A DNA stretch of 37,016 nucleotides from Archaeoglobus sp. (GTDB lineage: Archaea > Halobacteriota > Archaeoglobi > Archaeoglobales > Archaeoglobaceae): assembly GCA_017656505.1 (NCBI GenBank), contig JACDNU010000023.1, positions 1 through 37,016 of the forward strand, given 5' to 3'. The position numbers and the translations under genes are program-made. This document shows, piece by piece, positions 30,701 through 37,016 of this stretch. Numbering within the stretch: the stretch's first letter is position 1; each line of letters starts with the position of its first letter. Below the pieces are notes generated by a model that saw only the letters and a list, made by a program, of their open reading frames with translations, ran no database searches and was not told the origin of the DNA.

Positions 30701-33700
30701 ATGGTAGGGCGAATGGGTATTCTGTCTCTTGTCATTTTTATAATCTTAATTCTGGCTCCAGTGCTTGGAAAGGCTGCGACGATATGCGAACGGGGTGGAG
30801 AAGAGAAATGGGAATCTCTGACCCTTTCACAGTTCGAGATTTGGGCTGATAAAGTACCGATCAAATCGGGGGACACAGTTTATTACCACTTTACCATAAA
30901 AAACAACGACCTCTTTCCAATCACCCTTTCCCAAAAGAGGGGCGTGTATCTGCGTTTGAACGGTGAGGAATACCACGTAGCCCTTTCGGGCATCACCATA
31001 CCCGCCGGGAAGAGTCTGGATGTTAAATCCTCTTTCCAAGTCAATGGAAGCGGTACCTGGGTTGCAAACCCCGGGTTATGTGTTGCCCCTCCAAAGAAGG
31101 GAGATATTTGCCACGATTTCGAGACTTCCTGCAGCTTTGAAGTCTTTGCCGAATGCGATTACTTATGTTTAACCGAGAAGCAAGCTCAGGATGGAAACTA
31201 CATCAAGTTATCCGATGAGATATGCAATTACACGATATCCGGAATCGCAGCATTGATAAAAACACCGATGTACTGCTATCGCGAGGTTTTAACATGCCCT
31301 GAGGGTACTCAATGCTTGAGCGTCAGCGATGCGAACAGCAATGGTATGCACATCTACGGCGAATCTCCGATGTTCTGTGGGTATTCTGATGACTACGAGG
31401 AGAAGTACTGCTATCAGCCGGGAATGCCGGATTTGGCGGTATCGCAGGTGTGGCCCGTTGAATCATCGCCCGGCGTTTACAGTCAGCTTCGAGCTTACGT
31501 TTACAACAGGGGTGATTTCAGAGCCGGCAACTTCAGTGTAGCATTTTTTGCTGATGGCGAATACCTCGGGGAGGTTGAGGTTGGTGAACTTGGAGAAGGC
31601 GGGCATACGGTAGCGTCTCTGCCCATCGCGAGGATCTGCGATGGAGAGCAGGATGTTGTCACAGCATTTGCAGACTACAGCAATGAGGTTGCGGAAAGCG
31701 ATGAAACGAACAACCGTGCCAACGCTACCTACACCTGCTCGGGAGGGCTGATACCCAATCTCGAGGTTCTTGAGCTGAATGTTAACTTCGAGTACTGCAA
31801 AGTTGTGGATTACTCGGAAAATCCGATAATCGTAGAAATCAGAAACTCTGGAAATCAGACCTCTCCAGCTGCTAAAGGAAAACTGATGATAGATGGGGTT
31901 GTATGGAAGATCTTCGACATCCCAGAACTGGCTGCTGGAGAAACGGCCACGATTCCTTTGAACGTAAATCTCATGTGCACGGGTGATAACGACGAGCTTT
32001 CGGTGGTTATTGATCCAAACGATCGAATAATCGAATCCAACGAGAACGATAACTCAGCTGATGCAATCGTTCACTGTATCGAGAGGGGTAGCAATGCGGA
32101 TCTGTACATCACGAATTTCACCCATAAAGTCGTGACCGCATACCTTCCCGGACGTGGTGAGATACCCCTTTACGCCGGGATGGTTTACACGATAACGAAC
32201 AAGGGCTATGGCTACGCATGCGATTCCAACACCTACCTCTACGTCGATGACAAGCTCTTTACAGTCGATGCAGTCGAGCCACTGGCTCCGGGTGAAAGCA
32301 GGGAGAGAACGATCCCCTACGGCTTCAATAACTGCACCGACGGCCAGGATACGCTCAGGATCGTTGCGGATGCAACCCATGCGGTGCACGAGACAAACGA
32401 GGCAAACAACGAAAGGATCCTCAACATCAACTGCTACGATCTCCCCCACGTTCCGAAGCCGGATCTCGTCGTGGAGGACGTAAGCTGGATGGGAAGCGAT
32501 GTGAAAGATCTGGATGTGTGGGTTGTCATCTTCAACGACGGAGATGCCCCCAGCACATCAACATCATTATGGCTGACCTTCCGCTATCCCGACGGAACCG
32601 TTGAAGGACACAGATTTGCCGTTCCTCCGATCGATCCGGGACATTCCTACAGGCTGGAATGGAACAATGCGTGGACTCCCCCATGGCAGCACGTCATAGC
32701 AAAAGCCTGCGTGGATGAGATGGACTACGTGAGCGAATACAATGAGGAAAACAACTGCCGGATTAAGGCGTGGACGATCAACGGAATGAGCTGCAGTGAT
32801 GGAGTTAGGAACAGGGATGAGATTGGAGTTGATTGCGGCGGACCATGTCCCCCCTGCGGTTATGTGAGCGTAAGGGGGAGGATAGTTTACGAGGATGGGC
32901 TTTCCAACTTCAAGCCAGCGAGATTTCTGAAGTATAAGGTTGTGGGAGACGCAGATCTCGGCGTCCATATGACGAACAGCCGGGGTGAGATTTGGCTTAC
33001 GCTCCCCCAAAACCTGGCTGGTAAGGAGTTGCAGGTAAAGATTGGCGGGCATGGCATGTACGATACCGGATTCAACTATGCGGTGAAGATTGCCAAGGAT
33101 CTGGACTACTGCAACGAGTACGTCTGGTTTTTGTCCCGAACATTCAGAGTTCCGAGCAGGGGAATACTCGATCTCGGAGACCTCAAGGTTGGTATGAGAA
33201 ATGATATCGACTTCACGAGTTACTGGAAGGAACACAAGCACGGCTTTTGCGGAGGGAGCACACACAGCTTAGGCGGGGGATCGGCTTACTTCAACATAGC
33301 GGATGCGATTCTGACAGCAAGGATGTATGCCGATGCCCACAGAAGCGATAGCGATGGCATAGGGAAGGTTGCCGTGCAGTATCCGGATGCAGACTGGTCG
33401 AATTTCCATCCAATCTGGGAGGAGATAACGCTGTACAAGGGCAACAAGGGAGATCACGGGTTTAAGGACGGAACCGCAATCCACGAGTTCGGACATTATC
33501 TGCAGAAAAGGATCAGCAGCCATGATATCTATTTCGGAATCGATTCGAGTCACACATTTTGCAGCGACAAGGATGACACGGAGTTTGCTTGGAGTGAGGG
33601 ATTTGCCGAATACTTCGGAACGCTTATAGTTGCCAAAAATCCACATCTGGATTATCCAAACGAGGATTACTGGAAAATAGAAAGTCCGCCTTGTGGTAAA

Positions 33701-33988
33701 TCCGGAGACGATATGGAGTCGACGGTTGCGGCGGTTCTCTGGGATCTGGCAGACGATCCTACATTTCCGGGCTCGATCAATGAAAGCTTTGATGCGGTAT
33801 CCGGGATGGATGACATAGTTTTCAGCATCTTCGACAGGGAGCTTGACAACTCGTGGGAAGAGTCGTGGGATGCCCCTGATCTCTGCGAATTTCTGCATGA
33901 GGGGATACAGGGAAGCAGACTCTCACTCAGCAGCTCTACGAAGGCAAAGATTGAGGACATATTCGATCATTACAACGCATGTGATTGA
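30701..33988 (+). CDS. Large secreted CARDB-repeat protein with metalloprotease domain
   Basis: About 1095 residues. A signal peptide (MGILSLVIFIILILAPVLGK) is followed by an Ig-like domain (about 25-140), a Cys-rich part, and four CARDB-like adhesion repeats (about 230-690; typical ends are NEVAESDETNN, DRIIESNENDN, HAVHETNEANN, DYVSEYNEENN). The Cys motif VDCGGPCPPC marks a junction near 710. The C-terminal domain has HEFGHYLQ (HExxH zinc motif) and SEGFAEYFG, which can supply a third ligand, so a gluzincin-type protease is likely. ATG 30701 is preceded by GGTG; an ATG at 30674 is possible. TATA is near 30610. A lipoprotein gene follows 10 bp later. Confidence 0.8.
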   Translation: MVGRMGILSLVIFIILILAPVLGKAATICERGGEEKWESLTLSQFEIWADKVPIKSGDTVYYHFTIKNNDLFPITLSQKRGVYLRLNGEEYHVALSGITIPAGKSLDVKSSFQVNGSGTWVANPGLCVAPPKKGDICHDFETSCSFEVFAECDYLCLTEKQAQDGNYIKLSDEICNYTISGIAALIKTPMYCYREVLTCPEGTQCLSVSDANSNGMHIYGESPMFCGYSDDYEEKYCYQPGMPDLAVSQVWPVESSPGVYSQLRAYVYNRGDFRAGNFSVAFFADGEYLGEVEVGELGEGGHTVASLPIARICDGEQDVVTAFADYSNEVAESDETNNRANATYTCSGGLIPNLEVLELNVNFEYCKVVDYSENPIIVEIRNSGNQTSPAAKGKLMIDGVVWKIFDIPELAAGETATIPLNVNLMCTGDNDELSVVIDPNDRIIESNENDNSADAIVHCIERGSNADLYITNFTHKVVTAYLPGRGEIPLYAGMVYTITNKGYGYACDSNTYLYVDDKLFTVDAVEPLAPGESRERTIPYGFNNCTDGQDTLRIVADATHAVHETNEANNERILNINCYDLPHVPKPDLVVEDVSWMGSDVKDLDVWVVIFNDGDAPSTSTSLWLTFRYPDGTVEGHRFAVPPIDPGHSYRLEWNNAWTPPWQHVIAKACVDEMDYVSEYNEENNCRIKAWTINGMSCSDGVRNRDEIGVDCGGPCPPCGYVSVRGRIVYEDGLSNFKPARFLKYKVVGDADLGVHMTNSRGEIWLTLPQNLAGKELQVKIGGHGMYDTGFNYAVKIAKDLDYCNEYVWFLSRTFRVPSRGILDLGDLKVGMRNDIDFTSYWKEHKHGFCGGSTHSLGGGSAYFNIADAILTARMYADAHRSDSDGIGKVAVQYPDADWSNFHPIWEEITLYKGNKGDHGFKDGTAIHEFGHYLQKRISSHDIYFGIDSSHTFCSDKDDTEFAWSEGFAEYFGTLIVAKNPHLDYPNEDYWKIESPPCGKSGDDMESTVAAVLWDLADDPTFPGSINESFDAVSGMDDIVFSIFDRELDNSWEESWDAPDLCEFLHEGIQGSRLSLSSSTKAKIEDIFDHYNACD

Positions 33989-33998
33989 GGTGGTTAAG

Positions 33999-34817
33999 GT
34001 GAGAAAATTCATCGTTCTGGTATTGATCGCATCTCTCCTCCTTATGTGCGCTGAAAAGCCCGAATCAGAATATCAATCAGAGCAGTCGGAAAAGTCGAAT
34101 TTGGGGCAGTTGAATCAGTCAGAGCAAATGAATGAGCAATCAGAGGAGCAATCGTTCAAGTCGGCTGAAGAGGGTGCATCAGAAAATCCGAGTCCCAAAG
34201 GTAACGTTTCGGGAAATGAGATCTCGGAAAAGCTAATCGAACTCAGCAGCCAGCCCGAGGGCTATTTTGACGAGTTAAAGGAGATCATAGAAAGCGATGC
34301 AGATTCGGCAGCGAAGGAGGATGCTATTATCGGGATGGCGGAACTCTCAATTGCCTTCAACGATACGGAGAGGGTGATCTCATATCTGAAGGAAATTGCG
34401 TACAACGAGGAAAACGATACCGTCAGAACAGCAGCCTACGCTGCCATAGACTTAATAAGGGACTACAAGCCGATCATTCTGGGAGATATGGTGGTTGATG
34501 TTGAAGGGGAGCTTAAGCCAGGAGTCAAATCGGTTATAGTTGTAAAGGTAACTGCATTCAGCGATGTGACAGGAACTGTAAGCTTCGCGAGATTGCCGAA
34601 GGATTTTGAGGTATCCAATCCCTACTACAAGCTCGATTTGGATGCTGGCGAGGAAAAGGAGTTCAGATTTGAGTTCACACCTAAGCAAAGTGGTGAATAC
34701 GCCGTTACAATCGTTTCCCATTTAAGCACCGACAGAGTTGACTACTATGAGCTCCGACAGAAGCTCTTGCTGAAAATAGAGGAGGATGGAGGCGAGGTCG
34801 TTTACATGAGTGAGTAA
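33999..34817 (+). CDS. Lipoprotein with HEAT-like and Ig-like parts
   Basis: A 272-residue exported protein. GTG 33999 is preceded by GAGGTGG 5 bases upstream, directly after the protease gene. The signal is RKFIVLVLIASLLLMCAEK, with the lipid-attachment Cys in LLMC. A Gln/Ser/Glu-rich linker (about 25-70) leads to HEAT-like helices (about 80-155, DAIIGMAELSIAFNDTERVI, RTAAYAAIDLIRD) and a beta-sandwich domain (about 160-265, ELKPGVKSVIVVKVTAFSDV). It may hold or inhibit the protease at the membrane surface; that is inferred from the operon only. Confidence 0.75.
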   Translation: MRKFIVLVLIASLLLMCAEKPESEYQSEQSEKSNLGQLNQSEQMNEQSEEQSFKSAEEGASENPSPKGNVSGNEISEKLIELSSQPEGYFDELKEIIESDADSAAKEDAIIGMAELSIAFNDTERVISYLKEIAYNEENDTVRTAAYAAIDLIRDYKPIILGDMVVDVEGELKPGVKSVIVVKVTAFSDVTGTVSFARLPKDFEVSNPYYKLDLDAGEEKEFRFEFTPKQSGEYAVTIVSHLSTDRVDYYELRQKLLLKIEEDGGEVVYMSE

Positions 34818-34822
34818 TTCAC

Positions 34823-35227
34823 TCAGGATTCAAAAACAGATCTTAAAGCCTTTAGTGCATCTTCGAGGTGGATCGATCTAACCAGGATGTGATCGGTGGA
34901 GTAGGAAGAAAACACGAGTATCGGTATATTTTTCGCAGCCAAAGCTCCGGAGATCTTGGCGATGAAGCCAACGGTATCGAACGGCAGAACGGTTTCGAAG
35001 GTTATGATTCTGAAATCTTTTTCGAGATTGATATTCAAATCCAGGTCTTCCAATAGATCTTCCTCAGCAACGATGGTTATCTCCTTTCCGTCGTTTATCA
35101 GCGCAAAGAATGGAAAGTTGGTAAAGTTCGAAGAGCTTAAATCAAGATCTCTAACTCTGGCAACCGCATATTTTGCCTCGCTAACCCTGAGCTTTATCTT
35201 GCTACCACTCCAATCTTTCTCCTTCAT
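34823..35227 (-). CDS. ACT-domain protein
   Basis: A 134-residue protein. Residues about 10-65 form one alpha/beta half (KLRVSEAKYAVARVRDLDLS, FFALINDGKEITIVAEED) and residues about 75-130 an ACT domain (FRIITFETVLPFDTVGFIAK, NIPILVFSSYSTDHILVR), like the ACT_7/CASTOR group of amino-acid-binding proteins. GGAGG lies 5 bases before the ATG at 35227, which overlaps the end of the PUA-like gene by 4 bp. Likely a small-molecule sensor; ligand unknown. Confidence 0.82.
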   Translation of the reverse strand: MKEKDWSGSKIKLRVSEAKYAVARVRDLDLSSSNFTNFPFFALINDGKEITIVAEEDLLEDLDLNINLEKDFRIITFETVLPFDTVGFIAKISGALAAKNIPILVFSSYSTDHILVRSIHLEDALKALRSVFES

Positions 35228-35676
35228 AAAATCCTCCTGTTTTTTGGCACGAAGTTGATAATTCGATTTCCTTTCACCTTTCCACATCCGAGGAAATAGG
35301 AGCCGGACTTGATAATGACGTATTTCCCAACCTCCTCGCTTAATCCGATTTTTAAGTCATTCCCACCCATCCACTCTTCAGCTTCCTGCTTGCTAACTTC
35401 CACAACGTTTTTCCTCGCTTTCGGCCCAACGAGAAAGGAACCCTCGATGGAAAGCCTTAAGCCATCTTTCTCAATTGTCCCAAAGTAGATGCCTTGGCTG
35501 ACCTTTCTGAGTATTAACCCTTCACAGTTCGTATAAGCATAGATCCTCTTTTTCCCCATTTCTTTGAAATTCAGATAAGCTAAATCCGTCATTTCAACTC
35601 CGAACTGTTCTTTTAGCACGCTCTTTATTTGCTCTTTTATCTCTTTTTCCGCATTTTTTTCTCCATTATCATTCAT
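35224..35676 (-). CDS. PUA-like RNA-binding protein next to Nop2/Sun methyltransferase
   Basis: A 150-residue protein that begins with a charged helix (NAEKEIKEQIKSVLKEQFGV) and has a C-terminal PUA-like domain (KYVIIKSGSYFLGCGKVKGN, then RIINFVPKNRRIL). It matches the C-terminal RNA-binding module found fused to some Nol1/Nop2/Sun/Fmu methyltransferases. Here it is a separate gene starting 6 bp after the methyltransferase stop, so it probably acts as its RNA-binding partner. Confidence 0.75.
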   Translation of the reverse strand: MNDNGEKNAEKEIKEQIKSVLKEQFGVEMTDLAYLNFKEMGKKRIYAYTNCEGLILRKVSQGIYFGTIEKDGLRLSIEGSFLVGPKARKNVVEVSKQEAEEWMGGNDLKIGLSEEVGKYVIIKSGSYFLGCGKVKGNRIINFVPKNRRIL

Positions 35677-35682
35677 CGTAAC

Positions 35683-36627
35683 TCACCCCGGCTTGGAAAT
35701 CTTTGCCACGAAGAAGCCTTCGGTGTCGTTATCTTGGGGGTGAATTCTGAGGCACTTCCTGACTTCCCGGTTAAATTTAACCCCCTCAAATTCAGCGATT
35801 CCCCCTCTCGCTTTAACTGGCAGCCTGATCTCTTCAACTTCCGCATCTGTTGTTGAAAGCAAGGAATCTACAACTTCTTCGTTCTCTCTGACATCCAGCG
35901 TGCAGGTTGAGTAAACCAAGATACCATCGGGCTTTAAAGCCTTGTATGCAGCTCTGATAAGCTGCTTTTGCAGTCTTGAGAGAGCCTCAACCTCCCTCAT
36001 GTTCCATATCTTGAGATACTTGAAGTTCTTCCTTATCATTCCAACGTTGCTGCAGGGAGCATCCAGCAAAACCCGATCGAATTTGTTCTCATGCTTACCA
36101 AAGCTCCTACCATCCATCATCGTTACCACCGCATTAATCACCCCACACTTCTGGAGATTGGAGATCAGAATGTTGAGTCTGGAGTATTTTACATCGTTCG
36201 CAACTATACAACCTTCGTTCCCCATATAGCTGGCTATCTGCGTTGTTTTTGCTCCGGGAGAAGCGGCCATATCTAAGACAAGCATTCCCGGCTCAACTTC
36301 CAAAGCTATTGGTGGGATCATCGAGCTGGCCTCCTGGGAGAAGATAAGGCCAAGCTGATGCTCGATCGTTTTCGTTATTCTTTTGTCCCGCTCGTAAACG
36401 AAGTAACCCTCGCTGCACCAGGGAATTCGCTCAAGATCAAATTCTAAGGAGAGATTTCTTACCACTTCTTCCGGTTTACCCTTCAGCAAGTTTACTCGAA
36501 AGCTCTGCCTCAAAGGCTTGAGCATGAACGCCATGAATTCCTCAGTCGGATCTATTTTTGAATACCTTTCGAAGAATTCCGTGTTTATTTGAGTCAGATT
36601 TTCGATCTCGTTTAATCCATCCACCAT
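35683..36627 (-). CDS. Nol1/Nop2/Sun family RNA m5C methyltransferase
   Basis: A 314-residue SAM-dependent enzyme. Motif I is VLDMAASPGAKTTQIA, motif IV is DRVLLDAPCSNVG and motif VI is VYSTCTLDVRENE; the cysteines in the last two are the catalytic pair. The end RIHPQDNDTEGFFVAKI is the family's closing motif. It methylates cytosine C5 in tRNA or rRNA. The N-terminal ~80 residues are the usual RNA-recognition part (MLKPLRQSFRVNLLKGKPEE). It leads a three-gene leftward operon with the PUA-like and ACT proteins. Confidence 0.93.
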   Translation of the reverse strand: MVDGLNEIENLTQINTEFFERYSKIDPTEEFMAFMLKPLRQSFRVNLLKGKPEEVVRNLSLEFDLERIPWCSEGYFVYERDKRITKTIEHQLGLIFSQEASSMIPPIALEVEPGMLVLDMAASPGAKTTQIASYMGNEGCIVANDVKYSRLNILISNLQKCGVINAVVTMMDGRSFGKHENKFDRVLLDAPCSNVGMIRKNFKYLKIWNMREVEALSRLQKQLIRAAYKALKPDGILVYSTCTLDVRENEEVVDSLLSTTDAEVEEIRLPVKARGGIAEFEGVKFNREVRKCLRIHPQDNDTEGFFVAKISKPG

Positions 36628-36890
36628 TTTTAGAACTATCCTGAGGTTTTAAAAATTGAATCGTTGGTGGGGCTGCTTGGGCTGCTGGGGGTTGAAATCT
36701 AAAGTGCGAAATTGTGAAATTTGAGATAAGTGGGGCATTGATTAATTTCACTCAATTACCTTTTGTACTCAATTAACACCCTTTCGGCAGTCAACTTCCT
36801 TAAAAGTACCACTACAATCTCCTCTTTTGGATGGTTTATTCTAATAATAATATGCTACTCAGTCTCCTAAGTTGAATGTTTGGTTGTGAA

Positions 36891-37016
36891 ATGATTTTGC
36901 GATACTATGAATTTAGGGTAAAGAAAAAGGAACAGGAACGTATAACCAAAAAACTTCAACCAACCTCAGCCAAACCCAAACCCGAGCTTCGAAGCCAGAT
37001 TCAGTATCCCCACCTT
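36891..37016 (+). CDS. Possible gene start running off the window
   Basis: An ATG at 36891 opens a frame of 42 codons to the last base. The peptide is basic (ILRYYEFRVKKKEQERITKK, then a Pro/Lys-rich stretch) with no family I recognise. A weak GGTTGTGA lies just before the ATG and an AT-rich stretch near 36840 could hold a promoter. The region 36628-36890 before it contains nothing else I can support. Confidence 0.4.
   Translation, partial: MILRYYEFRVKKKEQERITKKLQPTSAKPKPELRSQIQYPHL

Noticed and set aside
32567-33898. Long minus-strand frames of 232 and 209 codons
   Set aside because: Antisense to the large protease gene, which has signal peptide, repeats and zinc motif; no features of their own.

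Overview
The window looks like a piece of a hyperthermophilic euryarchaeal chromosome, most likely of the Archaeoglobales (inference from gene style: PAS/GAF sensor proteins without an ATPase domain, COG1361/ABC exporter operon, archaeal Nop2/Sun methyltransferase, a tRNA-His with encoded G-1 and no CCA, archaeal TATA boxes with many leaderless starts, and GGAGGTG-type ribosome binding sites). No rRNA, CRISPR array or transposase-type insertion sequence was seen.

Region 1 (1-6930) is ordinary chromosome: the 3' part of a PAS-GAF sensor with a stand-alone response regulator, a small membrane protein, two metallo-beta-lactamase fold hydrolases, a DMT and an MFS transporter, and a Nudix hydrolase, ending at a tRNA-His gene.

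Region 2 (6960-19967) is a 13-kb integrated mobile element. It entered the 3' half of tRNA-His by an SSV-type integrase whose own gene carries the attachment site. A 44-bp direct repeat marks both ends. The integrase is split into an N-terminal piece at the left end and a C-terminal piece at the right end; joining them at the repeat gives one clean frame of 406 codons. Inside are a DnaG-type primase-helicase fusion (replication), a putative nuclease, an R2K-like ATP-grasp enzyme, a transglutaminase-like lipoprotein, a membrane-tethered ribbon-helix-helix protein, several small RHH/AbrB regulators, a 459-bp noncoding tract that looks like an origin, and a divergent three-gene cargo: a phosphoribosyltransferase-like protein facing a winged-helix regulator plus HD-domain protein. 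No capsid or packaging gene is recognisable, so a plasmid-like element is the better guess. The PRTase/wHTH/HD cargo is the best candidate for an undescribed (defence or nucleotide-signalling) system.

Region 3 (19968-22077) just outside the right end is a small toxin-antitoxin island: MntA-HepT, an RHH-PIN pair with a perfect operator over its promoter, and a frameshifted DUF2283 gene.

Region 4 (22078-37016) returns to chromosome: an ABC exporter operon (surface protein, ATPase, FtsX-like permease) with a palindrome at its promoter; a divergent operon of a MoxR AAA+ ATPase with a four-cysteine motif, a VWA protein and two GXGXG beta-helix proteins, whose joint function I do not recognise; an AIM24-family protein; a large secreted CARDB-repeat metalloprotease with a lipoprotein; and a Nop2/Sun RNA methyltransferase - PUA-like protein - ACT protein operon. 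A probable gene start runs off the right edge.
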